Position numbers and translations under genes: made by a program. Source: Scandinavium manionii (GTDB lineage Bacteria > Pseudomonadota > Gammaproteobacteria > Enterobacterales > Enterobacteriaceae). From it: a stretch of 64,000 nucleotides of DNA. The stretch covers positions 310,001 through 374,000 of the forward strand of contig NZ_JALIGC010000036.1 in the NCBI RefSeq assembly GCF_024764775.1, read 5' to 3'. Every line of letters starts with the position of its first letter. Position 1 is the first letter of the stretch. Below are positions 16,630-26,400 of the stretch, one piece after another. The notes below the pieces were generated by a model. The model was not told where the DNA came from, did not search any database, and saw only the letters and a program-made list of their open reading frames with translations.

Positions 16630-17484
16630 ATGGTACTGATGATTGTCAGCGGTCGCTCGGGCTCAGGTAAATCTGTCGCCCTGCGTGCGCTGGAAGACAT
16701 GGGCTTTTACTGTGTGGATAACCTGCCCGTCGTGCTGTTGCCCGAACTGGCGAAAAGCCTTGCTGACCGACAAATTTCTGCCGCGGTCAGCATTGATGTG
16801 CGTAACATGCCGGAATCTCCGGAGATTTTTGAACAGGCAATGGACAATTTGCCTGATGCATTCTCTCCGCAACTGTTGTTCCTTGATGCCGATCGCAACA
16901 CGCTGATCCGCCGCTATAGCGATACACGCCGTCTGCACCCTCTTTCCAGCAAAAATCTGTCGCTGGAAAGCGCAATCGATAAGGAAAGCGATTTACTGGA
17001 ACCGCTGCGTTCCCGTGCTGACCTGATTGTCGACACGTCAGAAATGTCGGTGCATGAACTGGCTGAAATGCTGCGTACGCGCCTGCTTGGCAAGCGTGAA
17101 CGCGAACTGACGATGGTGTTTGAATCCTTCGGCTTTAAGCACGGGATCCCTATCGATGCCGATTACGTGTTCGACGTGCGTTTCCTGCCAAACCCGCACT
17201 GGGACCCGAAACTGCGTCCTATGACCGGCCTCGATAAACCGGTTGCCGCGTTCCTCGATCGTCACACAGAAGTTCACAATTTTATCTATCAGACCCGCAG
17301 CTATCTTGAGCTATGGTTACCTATGCTGGAAACCAACAACCGCAGCTATCTGACGGTCGCGATTGGTTGTACCGGCGGTAAACATCGTTCGGTGTACATT
17401 GCCGAACAGCTGGCTGACTACTTCCGCTCACGCGGGAAGAACGTTCAGTCTCGTCATCGGACGCTGGAAAAACGGAAAACATGA
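16630..17484 (+). CDS. rapZ: RNase adapter protein RapZ
   Basis: A 284-residue protein with an N-terminal P-loop (SGRSGSGKSVALRAL, residues 6-20) and a C-terminal domain binding the sRNAs GlmZ/GlmY (AIGCTGGKHRSVYIAEQL, and a basic tail ending RTLEKRKT). RapZ presents GlmZ to RNase E for cleavage, tuning glmS (glucosamine 6-phosphate synthase) and hence cell wall precursor supply. Its stop overlaps the npr start by 4 bp (ATGA). The gene keeps its place between ptsN and npr. Confidence 0.97.
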   Translation: MVLMIVSGRSGSGKSVALRALEDMGFYCVDNLPVVLLPELAKSLADRQISAAVSIDVRNMPESPEIFEQAMDNLPDAFSPQLLFLDADRNTLIRRYSDTRRLHPLSSKNLSLESAIDKESDLLEPLRSRADLIVDTSEMSVHELAEMLRTRLLGKRERELTMVFESFGFKHGIPIDADYVFDVRFLPNPHWDPKLRPMTGLDKPVAAFLDRHTEVHNFIYQTRSYLELWLPMLETNNRSYLTVAIGCTGGKHRSVYIAEQLADYFRSRGKNVQSRHRTLEKRKT

Positions 17485-17753
17485 GCGTAAAGCACACGGT
17501 TGAAATCACGAATAAGCTGGGGATGCACGCCCGCCCGGCGATGAAGCTGTTTGAGCTGGTACAGAATTATGATGCCGAAGTGTGGCTGCGCAATGACGAA
17601 GGCACCGAAGCCGAAGCCAGCAGCGTTATCGCGTTATTGATGCTGGATTCTGCCAAAGGCCGACAGATTGAAATCGAAGCCAGCGGGCCGCAAGAAACTG
17701 AAGCCCTGGCGGCGGTGATCGCACTGTTTAACGCCGGTTTCGATGAAGATTAG
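17481..17753 (+). CDS. npr: Nitrogen-related HPr-like phosphocarrier NPr
   Basis: A 90-residue HPr-family protein. The phospho-accepting histidine is His16 in NKLGMHARPAMKLFELV. It passes phosphate from EINtr (PtsP) to EIIANtr (PtsN). The HPr kinase serine region is replaced by LMLDSAKGRQIEIEASG, as in other NPr proteins. It overlaps rapZ by 4 bp and closes the operon, with a strong hairpin 25 bp past the stop. Confidence 0.96.
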   Translation: MSVKHTVEITNKLGMHARPAMKLFELVQNYDAEVWLRNDEGTEAEASSVIALLMLDSAKGRQIEIEASGPQETEALAAVIALFNAGFDED

Positions 17754-17778
17754 TCCGCGTTTACGCTGACTGTCTGAC

Positions 17779-17800
17779 GCCCTCTCCCGCAGGAGAGGGC
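17779..17800. terminator. Bidirectional terminator between npr and mtgA
   Basis: GCCCTCTCC-CGCA-GGAGAGGGC is a perfect 9-bp stem with a 4-nt loop between convergent genes. AAAATCTTT follows on the plus strand. Confidence 0.75.
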
Positions 17801-17807
17801 AAAATCT

Positions 17808-18533
17808 TTAATACAGTTTATTTTCCCGCATAAACCCTTCCCCACCGAGCTGACGCATCTGGCGTAAGATCCACGCCTGACGGCTACGAACATACCCTGA
17901 TGGCGCATCAGCACGAAAACGAATAGGGTTTGGCAGAACCGCCGCAAGCAACGCCGCTTCCGACATCGTCAATTTGCTGGCAGGTTTATGGAAATAGCGC
18001 TGCGCAGCCGCTTCGACGCCAAATACCCCATCACCAAATTCGGCAATATTCAGGTAAACGGTCAGGATGCGTTTTTTGCTCCAGACGGTTTCGATGCCCA
18101 CCGTCAAACCCGCTTCCAGCCCTTTACGCAGCCAGCTTCTGCCATCCCACAGGAACAGATTTTTCGCGGTCTGCTGCGACAATGTGGATGCGCCACGAAT
18201 GCGGTTTTCATTCTGCTCGTTATGGGCCAGCGCTTTCTCAATGGCAGACACATCAAATCCCCAATGGTCCGGGAATTTCTGGTCTTCCGCAGCGATGACG
18301 GCGAGTCCCATCCACGGCGTCATTTCATCCATGCTTACCCAGTCAGAATGAGCCAGATAGTGAAAGTTACCGCTAAACATTTCCCCGAGCTGGCGCTCCA
18401 CCATCACTGCTGAAAATGGCACCGGTAGCACGCTGAAAATCGCGATGCCCCCGCCCCAAAAAACGGCGAGCGTGATTATCACCCGCAGCAGAATGCGCTT
18501 TATCCAGGCCAACGGCGAACGGCGCTGACTCAT
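17808..18533 (-). CDS. mtgA: Monofunctional biosynthetic peptidoglycan transglycosylase
   Basis: A 241-residue GT51 glycosyltransferase with one N-terminal membrane helix (VIITLAVFWGGGIAIFSVL). It polymerises lipid II into glycan strands in the periplasm. The catalytic glutamate motif VIAAEDQKFPDHWGFD and the second motif RGASTLSQQTAKNLFLW are intact, as are KKRILTVYLNIAEFGDGVFGVEAAAQRYF. I use ATG 18533, which overlaps the elbB stop as ATGA; an in-frame GTG two codons earlier is possible. It converges on npr. Confidence 0.96.
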   Translation of the reverse strand: MSQRRSPLAWIKRILLRVIITLAVFWGGGIAIFSVLPVPFSAVMVERQLGEMFSGNFHYLAHSDWVSMDEMTPWMGLAVIAAEDQKFPDHWGFDVSAIEKALAHNEQNENRIRGASTLSQQTAKNLFLWDGRSWLRKGLEAGLTVGIETVWSKKRILTVYLNIAEFGDGVFGVEAAAQRYFHKPASKLTMSEAALLAAVLPNPIRFRADAPSGYVRSRQAWILRQMRQLGGEGFMRENKLY

Positions 18534-19183
18534 TCGCACAGCACCATCACGCGGGCCACCAGCTTCTCAATGCCAGTTGCCGCGTCAGCTATATTCTGCG
18601 CCAGCATATAGGCCGGAGTGGTGACGACTTTGTGCTCTTCATCCACCACGATATCGTCTACCGGGCACGGCACATGTTCGGCACCCATTGCTTCCAGCAC
18701 CTCGGCGGTATCGATATCGGTGCCGATGGTAATGCGCAGAGGGAAATCAAAAATCTTCGGCAACATCGCCGGGGCAATGCACATAAAGCCGAGCGGCTTA
18801 CCCGCCTGATGCAGAGCCAGTGTCAGCGCTTTTAAATCCACATCCACCACGCACTCATTGCCCTGGGAAGCAAAGTTACTCAGGTTTTTAGCCGCGCCAA
18901 ATCCGCCGGGCACAATCAGCGCATCAAGCTCATCGGCACGCGCACTCGCCAGCGGCTGAATGTCACCGCGCGTGATCCGCGCCGCTTCCAGCAGAACGTT
19001 ACGTTCACCCGCCATTGATTCACCATCTAAATGGTTTATCACATCAGACTGGCTTTTATCTGGCGCAAAACAGACCGCCTGCGCGCCATTTCGAGCAATA
19101 GCCAACAGCGTGATGACCGCTTCATGAATTTCGCTGCCGTCATATACGCCACAACCGCTCAGCACTACGCCAATTTTTTTCAT
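18530..19183 (-). CDS. elbB: DJ-1/PfpI-family glyoxalase ElbB
   Basis: A 217-residue ThiJ/PfpI-family protein (type 1 glutamine amidotransferase-like fold). The predicted nucleophile elbow is LGFMCIAPAMLP, with the acidic partner early in the chain (VYDGSEIHEAV) and the conserved LIVPGGFGAAKNLS. The E. coli protein has been reported to have glyoxalase III activity; its older link to isoprenoids is indirect. It overlaps mtgA by 4 bp (ATGA), so the two genes form an operon, and it is divergent from the small RNA gene arcZ. Confidence 0.93.
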   Translation of the reverse strand: MKKIGVVLSGCGVYDGSEIHEAVITLLAIARNGAQAVCFAPDKSQSDVINHLDGESMAGERNVLLEAARITRGDIQPLASARADELDALIVPGGFGAAKNLSNFASQGNECVVDVDLKALTLALHQAGKPLGFMCIAPAMLPKIFDFPLRITIGTDIDTAEVLEAMGAEHVPCPVDDIVVDEEHKVVTTPAYMLAQNIADAATGIEKLVARVMVLCE

Positions 19184-19265
19184 CCTGCGTTCCTTTTTGC
19201 AACCGCATGAAGCCCATCAGTTATTTTGATTTAACCGCCATGCTTCACACATTTTACTGATTTAC

Positions 19266-19294
19266 GTAACAAATAATTTAAGTTTTGCTATCTT
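19266..19294 (+). promoter_or_regulatory. Candidate promoter of arcZ
   Basis: GTAACA (19266-19271), 17 bp, TATCTT (19289-19294), placing transcription start near 19302, where the match to the E. coli ArcZ 5' end begins. The surroundings are A/T-rich; in E. coli phosphorylated ArcA represses this promoter. Confidence 0.6.
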
Positions 19295-19301
19295 AATGAA
19301 C

Positions 19302-19422
19302 GTGCAGCCCAAATTCTCAGGCCGCGTCTGTTCAACACTCTTAAAACTATCGAGGCGCAGCCACGTTTTCCCTGGTGTTGGCGCAGTATTCGCGCACCCC
19401 GGCTTGACCGGGGTCATTTTTT
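19302..19422 (+). ncRNA. arcZ: Hfq-dependent small RNA ArcZ
   Basis: The elbB-arcB gap holds a plus-strand element matching the E. coli sRNA ArcZ (RyhA/SraH). It starts GTGCAGCCC, keeps the seed TTTCCCTGGTGTTGGCGCAG (about 19370-19388) and ends in the terminator ACCCCGG-CTTGA-CCGGGGT followed by CATTTTTT. Predicted length, 121 nt, equals the E. coli RNA. The middle is poorly conserved, whereas the 3' half that RNase E releases as the active form is nearly unchanged. ArcZ activates rpoS translation, represses motility genes and feeds back on arcB mRNA. Its 3' end touches the arcB stop codon on the other strand. Confidence 0.93.
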
Positions 19423-21748
19423 ATCGGCTTGCGACCCATGCTTTCAGGGTAGCGATATCCTGCTGCCATTCCGTTTTCATCTCTTCGACCCATTCACCCA
19501 CGTTATCCCACCAGGCTGGAAGATCCGGAGACTGAATCTGCTGCCCAAGCTGCTGAATATGGCGTAAACCAATCGAACCCGCGGCGCCTTTGATTTTATG
19601 CCCTTCTTCAACAATGCCTTTCTGGTCGCGCGCGGTCAGGTTTGATTCCAGCACCGCCAGATATCCCGGCATCATCTTCTCGAACACCGCCAGACCGTCG
19701 GTGATGAGCTGCGGGCCCACCAGATCGATGTACTGCTGGAGCATGTCGGTGTCCAGTACGCTGCTTGATTTGTTGCTGTCGGTCGTGGTCACGCTGCTTT
19801 CCTCGTCGTCAGGGGTATCCCAGAATTTTTGGATAATCGCGGTCAATGCCGGAACGGCCAGCGGCTTGCTCAGCACGTCGTCCATTCCCGCATCCAGATA
19901 CTCTTTTTTGTCCTTCAGCACGTTGGCTGTCAGCGCCACCAGCGGCGGCAGCTCGTCGGCGTGATAACGTTGTTTCAGCTCGCGGGAGATATCCAGGCCG
20001 GTCATGTCCGGCAGTTGAATATCCAGTAACACCAGGTCGTATTCGGAAGGCGAGAACATCTCCAGCGCGGTTTTGCCCGTCATCGCGACATCTACGCTGT
20101 TACCGAGTTTTTCCAGCACCGAACGCGCCACAATCACGTTCAGCTCAATGTCTTCCACCAGCAGTACATGCAGGGCGGGTAACGGCATATCATCGTCGGT
20201 AAGGGTGTCTTCCACTTCTTCCGCGATTGCAGGCGCGTGAACGGTTAGCGTAAAGGTTGAGCCGCTGCCTGGCTGGCTGGAAACAGTGATATCGCCGCCC
20301 ATGCTCTTCGCCAGACGACGCGAAACGGCCAGACCAATCCCGGTGCCCGTTGCCGGTTTTCCGCCCTGGCTGTCTTTCACCTGGTAATACATCGCGAAAA
20401 TTTTGTCCTGCTCTTCCTGTGGGATGCCAATCCCGGAGTCTTCCACTTCGAAGCGCAGCATGTCGCCTGCATCGTAACGCACGCGAACCGACACGTTACC
20501 CTGCTGGGTAAATTTGACCGCGTTGCTGATCAGATTCCATAGGATCTGCCGCAGGCGGGTGCCATCGGTTATCACTTTATGCGGCAATGGCAGCGTGGGA
20601 TCCATCACGAAACGCAGTCCTTTTTGCTGCGCCTGCAAGCCCGAGAGGTTTTCCAGGTCAGCCAGGAAACCGGTGAAATCAATAGGCTGGTTATCCAGCT
20701 GAACTTTACGCCGTTCCATCTTATCCATATCGATAATATCGTTGAAGATATTACCCAGCGTGACCGCTGAAACGTGGATGGTTTTCAGGTATTTTTCCTG
20801 CTCAGATGTCAATTCGGTATCCAGCAGAATACGGCTCAGGCCGACGATGCCGTTGAGCGGCGTACGCAGTTCGTGGCTGATGGTAGAAATAAAGGTGGTC
20901 TTATCACGGCTGGCGCGTTCAAGGGCATCCTGATAGCGCTTACGTTCCGTTATATCGCGCCCAAAGCCCATCAGACCGTGGCGCTTCCCGACGCGGTCGT
21001 AATACGGCACTTTGCGAATTTCGAAGCAGGCTTTGCGGCCATCGGGATAATCCAGCCACTGTTCGTAGGTCAGCGAAACATTGTGGCGGAATACTTTCTC
21101 ATCGGTTTCAATGACTTTGGCTGCAGCTTCCGGGGAATACACGTCAAGAGGTTTGAGGTTTACCAGCTGCTTTTCGCTTTTCCCGGTCAACAACTCCATC
21201 GCCCGGTTACAGCCAGAAAATTCTTTATCTTCATTGCGGTAAAACACCAGGTCCGGCGAGGCATCAAGGAACGAACGCAGGAAAGACGACTGTTGCTCGA
21301 GCTGAATTTGCGTCTGTTCGCGCTCTTTCATTTCGATTTTCAGCTGTTCCAGCGTGGTCTGACGCTCAGCTTCCGCCTTTTCGCGATCGGTGATTTCCTG
21401 ATTAAGCTGCGCAATATTGTCTTTCAACTGCACATTCAGCTTCAGGTCGCGGTCACGCATCTCTTCCAGCTTTTCGACCAAACGCGTAAGACGCTGGCGA
21501 GATTCTTCCAGTTGCTCGACCACCACTGAGAGAAAATAAACCGCCCAGGGCGTGATCAACAGCCCAAAGAAAATGGAGCGGATAACATCAATACTCTCAA
21601 CCTGGCCGTGCAGCACCATGGTCACCGCCATCTGTACCACGATGGCTAACACCACCAGAGCCAGCGCCAACAGCAGCGAGAAGCGTACCAGGCCGAGCTT
21701 CATCATCAGGTCGACATAGTACTGCGCAAGCATTCGGATTTGCTTCAT
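19421..21748 (-). CDS. arcB: Aerobic respiration control hybrid sensor kinase ArcB
   Basis: A 775-residue tripartite sensor kinase for redox control with ArcA. Two membrane helices (about residues 23-77) precede a coiled coil and PAS domain (DASPDLVFYRNEDKEFSGCN, with CFEIRKVPYYDRVGKRHGLMGFGRDITER). The transmitter has the H-box FISTISHELRTPLNG and N/G boxes; the receiver has DLVLLDIQLPDMTG; the HPt domain has EEGHKIKGAAGS. I use ATG 21748 (MKQIRMLAQYY); an in-frame upstream ATG adds ten non-conserved residues. The last residues (KAWVASR) are shorter than in E. coli, where the stop abuts the arcZ terminator. Confidence 0.97.
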   Translation of the reverse strand: MKQIRMLAQYYVDLMMKLGLVRFSLLLALALVVLAIVVQMAVTMVLHGQVESIDVIRSIFFGLLITPWAVYFLSVVVEQLEESRQRLTRLVEKLEEMRDRDLKLNVQLKDNIAQLNQEITDREKAEAERQTTLEQLKIEMKEREQTQIQLEQQSSFLRSFLDASPDLVFYRNEDKEFSGCNRAMELLTGKSEKQLVNLKPLDVYSPEAAAKVIETDEKVFRHNVSLTYEQWLDYPDGRKACFEIRKVPYYDRVGKRHGLMGFGRDITERKRYQDALERASRDKTTFISTISHELRTPLNGIVGLSRILLDTELTSEQEKYLKTIHVSAVTLGNIFNDIIDMDKMERRKVQLDNQPIDFTGFLADLENLSGLQAQQKGLRFVMDPTLPLPHKVITDGTRLRQILWNLISNAVKFTQQGNVSVRVRYDAGDMLRFEVEDSGIGIPQEEQDKIFAMYYQVKDSQGGKPATGTGIGLAVSRRLAKSMGGDITVSSQPGSGSTFTLTVHAPAIAEEVEDTLTDDDMPLPALHVLLVEDIELNVIVARSVLEKLGNSVDVAMTGKTALEMFSPSEYDLVLLDIQLPDMTGLDISRELKQRYHADELPPLVALTANVLKDKKEYLDAGMDDVLSKPLAVPALTAIIQKFWDTPDDEESSVTTTDSNKSSSVLDTDMLQQYIDLVGPQLITDGLAVFEKMMPGYLAVLESNLTARDQKGIVEEGHKIKGAAGSIGLRHIQQLGQQIQSPDLPAWWDNVGEWVEEMKTEWQQDIATLKAWVASR

Positions 21749-21838
21749 AGGAATTTCCTTCACCACAACGTCGCTCAATAATACCCAATTCTGAGCAACG
21801 CGTTGAAGGTTGTGCGAAAAATGCGGTGAGAATTGGGG

Positions 21839-22771
21839 TTATGCGTCGGGGAAAGGGATAAAAGGCTTGCCAAGCGCGGAGCCCTGCACGCCATGTTCGT
21901 TAAGATAGCGGTCCAGCTCCAGCATTCCGGTCCAGCGGTTCTCACACCACAGCGGGGCAAGCAGCGTCGGGCGACGTGCGTTAGCGGAAATGCGGTGATA
22001 GACAACGTCCGGCGGCGTGTGGCGTATCATTTCGCCTGCGGTCTGGGTGTATTCATCCAGCTCAATGCCTTTCAGCCTACCCGCTTGCCAGGCTTTCGCC
22101 ATGATACTGCCGGTCACGATGTGTAATGGATGCAGCTTAATGCCATCGACGCCGGTCTCGACCACGTTTTCCAGCGTCTGCATACACTCCGCCTGCCCTT
22201 CGCCCGGCAGTCCGACAATCAAATGCGTACACACTTTAAGCCCACGTTCGCGTGCCAGACGCGTAGTGGCCTGGTAACAGGCAAAATCATGCCCACGATT
22301 GATGCGATGCAGGGTTTTATCCTGTGCGCTCTGCAAACCGAGCTCAAGCCACACTTCGTAGCCCATATCTTTATATTCACAGAGTAAATCCAGCACCGCC
22401 TCGGGCACGCAATCCGGACGCGTGCCCACGCATAATCCGACGATATTCGCCTGACTGACCGCCTGCTGATACATCGACCGTAGCACCTGCACTTCCGCAA
22501 AAGTGCTGGTATAAGCCTGAAAATACGCGAGATAACGTTTCGCGCGGTTCACCAAATGCGCCTGATGCGCCAGCTGATCCGCAATGGAGCGGTGCTGCTG
22601 CGCCTCATCGGCAAACGACGCCACATTACAGAAAGTGCAGCCGCCGCGGCCAATGGTGCCATCGCGATTTGGGCAGCTAAAACCGCCATGCAGGGTCAGC
22701 TTATGCACCTTTTCGCCATGGCGACGCATAAGATCCCCACCAAACATATTGACTAATTTCTGTAACTGCAT
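21839..22771 (-). CDS. yhcC: Radical SAM protein YhcC (TIGR01212 family)
   Basis: A 310-residue radical SAM protein. The cysteines that bind the [4Fe-4S] cluster are in SCPNRDGTIGRGGCTFC, spaced as in the TIGR01212/Elp3-like group rather than the simple CxxxCxxC. Further family segments are GLCVGTRPDCVPEAVLDLL and LELGLQSAQDKTLHRINRGHD, and a GLPGEG turn. The precise reaction is not established to my knowledge. It lies upstream of arcB on the same strand with a 90-bp gap, and is divergent from gltB across a long regulatory region. Confidence 0.92.
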   Translation of the reverse strand: MQLQKLVNMFGGDLMRRHGEKVHKLTLHGGFSCPNRDGTIGRGGCTFCNVASFADEAQQHRSIADQLAHQAHLVNRAKRYLAYFQAYTSTFAEVQVLRSMYQQAVSQANIVGLCVGTRPDCVPEAVLDLLCEYKDMGYEVWLELGLQSAQDKTLHRINRGHDFACYQATTRLARERGLKVCTHLIVGLPGEGQAECMQTLENVVETGVDGIKLHPLHIVTGSIMAKAWQAGRLKGIELDEYTQTAGEMIRHTPPDVVYHRISANARRPTLLAPLWCENRWTGMLELDRYLNEHGVQGSALGKPFIPFPDA

Positions 22772-23069
22772 AATCTGATAGACCGCACCTTTCGAAGAGG
22801 TGCAAAGCCTGCCATTTTTAGTCTCTTTCGGCGCTGACCTGGATCAAACGCTCCGGACATGCCACATCCATTGCATAACCACTCAAGATAACTGCAATTT
22901 CATTCACCACTCCGGTGATTACTTTTCCTTATGTTGACCCTCGATTTTTCACTATTACCGTGCCAGATGAAAAACAGTGTCATCAGGGGGATTTAGCCAC
23001 CACGGCAGAACATTATTCTGCGATAAAAAAGCCACTCAGCACAGAACCGCCATAATTGCGCTTTCATAT

Positions 23070-23085
23070 AGTGAGAGAGATCACA
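23070..23085 (+). promoter_or_regulatory. CRP-like site upstream of gltB
   Basis: AGTGA-GAGAGA-TCACA matches the CRP consensus TGTGA-N6-TCACA at nine of ten positions, about 125 bp before the candidate gltB -35. Confidence 0.65.
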
Positions 23086-23248
23086 TTCAGCAGCCGGTTC
23101 GCTGAGGGTAAATGCATTGTTAAAAAGCACAAATTCCAATAACAATCATATAGTTAACCTACCTATAGCACATTTTTGCATAAATAAGATTGCCATTTGA
23201 CCTGTGTGCGGATTCCCGATAACTTGAGGATCCGCTGGAAGCTTTCTC

Positions 23249-23267
23249 GATGAGCAGTCTGCTCATC
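23249..23267 (+). other. Hairpin in the predicted gltB leader
   Basis: GATGAGCA-GTC-TGCTCATC is a perfect 8-bp inverted repeat with a 3-nt loop, 175 bp upstream of the gltB start and just downstream of the candidate promoter. The following ATATTTATG is not a clear terminator tract. It could be an RNA hairpin or a dyad operator. Confidence 0.55.
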
Positions 23268-23441
23268 ATATTTATGCAGTAATTGAGATTCCCTCTGAAG
23301 CAAGTCCGCAATACTTGTTTACCGATGCGAAAGGATTTTGAGAGGGCGAATGCGTGGCCTGTGCCCCGCCGCCTTGCTCTTTCTACGCCTGCGCGCAACG
23401 GTCCAGAGTGTGTCTCGTAGAGCCTGGGGAGGTTCACTGAT

Positions 23442-26400
23442 ATGTTGTACGATAAATCCCTTGAGAGGGATAACTGTGGTTTCGGCCTGATCGCCCACAT
23501 AGAAGGCGAACCTAGCCACAAGGTAGTGCGTACCGCCATTCACGCACTGGCCCGCATGCAGCACCGTGGTGCGATCCTCGCCGATGGTAAAACCGGTGAC
23601 GGTTGTGGCCTGCTGCTGCAAAAACCTGATCGCTTCTTCCGCCTCGTGGCCGAAGAGCGCGGCTGGCGCTTAGCTAAAAACTACGCGGTCGGTATGCTGT
23701 TCCTGAATAAAGACGCCGAGCTCGCTGCAGCTTCGCGTCGAGTGGTTGAAGAAGAACTTCAGCGTGAAACCCTGTCCATTGTCGGCTGGCGCGACGTGCC
23801 AACCAACGAAGGGGTGCTCGGTGAAATCGCCCTCTCCTCGCTGCCTCGTATCGAACAAATTTTTGTTAACGCGCCGGCTGGCTGGCGTCCGCGTGATATG
23901 GAACGCCGTCTGTTCATCGCCCGTCGCCGTATTGAAAAGCGTCTTCAGGAAGACAAAGACTTCTACATCTGTAGCCTGTCAAACCTGGTCAACATCTATA
24001 AAGGTCTGTGTATGCCGGCGGATTTGCCGCGCTTCTACCTGGACCTGGCGGACCTGCGTCTGGAATCGGCCATTTGCCTGTTCCACCAGCGCTTCTCCAC
24101 CAACACCGTGCCGCGCTGGCCGCTGGCACAGCCGTTCCGCTATCTGGCGCACAACGGCGAAATCAATACCATTACCGGTAACCGCCAGTGGGCACGCGCC
24201 CGTACTTATAAATTCCAGACCCCGCTGATCCCCGATTTGCATGATGCCGCGCCGTTCGTGAACGAAACCGGCTCTGACTCCAGCTCGATGGACAACATGC
24301 TTGAACTGCTGCTGGCCGGCGGGATGGATATCGTGCGCGCCATGCGTCTGCTTGTTCCGCCTGCCTGGCAGAACAACCCGGATATGGACCCGGATCTGCG
24401 TGCGTTCTTCGACTTCAACTCCATGCACATGGAGCCGTGGGACGGCCCGGCGGGCATCGTCATGTCTGATGGTCGCTACGCAGCCTGTAACCTCGACCGT
24501 AACGGTCTGCGCCCGGCGCGCTATGTCATCACCAAAGACAAGCTCATCACTTGCGCCTCTGAAGTCGGGATCTGGGATTACCAGCCGGACGAAGTGGTAG
24601 AAAAAGGCCGCGTTGGGCCTGGCGAGCTGATGGTTATCGACACCCGTGCGGGCCGCATTCTGCACTCCGCGGAAACCGATCACGACCTGAAAATCCGTCA
24701 TCCGTACAAAGAGTGGATGGAGAAAAACGTCCGCCGTCTGGTGCCGTTTGAAGATATGCCAGACTCTGACGTCGGCAGCCGCGAGCTGGACGACGATATG
24801 CTCGCCAGCTACCAGAAACAGTTTAACTACAGCGCGGAAGAGCTGGACTCGGTTATCCGCGTGCTGGGTGAAAACGGTCAGGAAGCGGTCGGATCAATGG
24901 GTGACGATACCCCGTTTGCCGTGCTCTCCAGCCAGCCACGCATCATTTACGACTATTTCCGCCAGCAGTTTGCGCAGGTGACCAACCCGCCAATCGATCC
25001 GCTGCGTGAAGCGCACGTGATGTCGCTCGCCACCAGCATCGGCCGTGAAATGAACGTCTTCTGCGAAGCGGAAGGCCAGGCACACCGTCTGAGCTTCAAA
25101 TCGCCGATTCTGCTGTACTCCGATTTCAAACAGCTGACCACACTGACGGAAGATCACTACCGGGCCGACACGCTGGACATCACGTACGACGTGACCGAAA
25201 CCAACCTGGAAGCAACCGTCAACGCGCTGTGCGACAAAGCTGAGCAGATGGTGCGCAACGGCACCGTGCTGCTGGTGCTGTCCGACCGTAACATCGCTAA
25301 AAACCGTCTGCCGGTTCCGGCACCGATGGCCGTAGGCGCGATTCAGACTCGCCTGGTTGATAAGAGCCTGCGTTGCGATGCCAACATCATCGTAGAAACC
25401 GCAAGCGCCCGCGACCCGCACCACTTTGCCGTGTTGTTAGGCTTCGGCGCGACAGCGGTTTACCCGTATCTCGCCTATGAAACACTGGCGAAGCTGGTCG
25501 ACAGCAAAGCTATCGAAAAAGATTACCGCCATGTGATGCTGAACTATCGTAACGGCATCAACAAAGGTCTGTACAAAATTATGTCCAAAATGGGCATTTC
25601 GACCATCGCCTCTTACCGCTGTTCGAAACTGTTTGAGGCCGTTGGCCTGCACGATGACGTGTCAGACCTCTGCTTCCAGGGCGTGGTCAGTCGTATCGGC
25701 GGCGCAGGCTTTGAGGACTTCCAGCAGGACCTGCTGAACCTGTCCAAACGTGCCTGGCTGGCGCGCAAGCCGCTCGATCAGGGTGGTTTGCTGAAATACG
25801 TTCACGGTGGCGAATATCACGCCTATAACCCGGATGTGGTTCGCACCCTGCAACAGGCGGTACAGACCGGTGATTACAGCGATTATCAGCAGTATTCTAA
25901 GCTGGTAAATGAGCGCCCGGCGGCAACGCTGCGCGATCTGCTGGCGGTAAATCCAGGGACTGACGCTGTTAGCATCAACGACGTTGAACCTGCGACCGAA
26001 CTGTTCAAACGTTTCGACACCGCGGCAATGTCCATCGGCGCACTGAGCCCGGAAGCCCACGAAGCACTGGCGGAAGCCATGAACAGCATCGGCGGCAATT
26101 CCAACTCCGGTGAAGGCGGCGAAGATCCTGCGCGTTATGGCACCAACAAAGTGTCTCGCATCAAGCAGGTGGCTTCCGGTCGTTTCGGCGTCACGCCAGC
26201 CTATCTGGTTAACGCCGATGTGATTCAGATTAAAGTTGCACAGGGCGCAAAACCGGGTGAAGGCGGTCAGTTACCGGGCGATAAAGTCACGCCGTACATC
26301 GCCAAACTGCGTTATTCCGTGCCGGGTGTGACCCTGATTTCCCCACCGCCGCACCACGATATCTACTCTATCGAGGATTTGGCACAGCTGATTTTCGACC

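Larger units (their letters stand above)
22772..23441 (+). promoter_or_regulatory. Regulatory region and long leader of gltBD (yhcC-gltB intergenic, 670 bp)
   Basis: No gene is supported here. The segment holds a CRP-like site (23070-23085), an IHF-like match AATCATATAGTTA (23144-23156, one mismatch to WATCAANNNNTTR), an A/T-rich tract (about 23100-23195), a candidate -35 TTGACC at 23197-23202 with GATAAC/TAACTT downstream, and a stable hairpin at 23249-23267. E. coli gltBD is controlled by Lrp, IHF and CRP, which fits. The region also has to hold the minus-strand yhcC promoter. The gltB start is preceded by GGGGAGG (23426-23432). Confidence 0.7.

Noticed and set aside
20774..21529. A 251-codon plus-strand open frame inside arcB
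   Set aside because: Antisense to the well-supported PAS and transmitter domains of arcB; low-complexity Phe/Gln-rich translation typical of a shadow frame.
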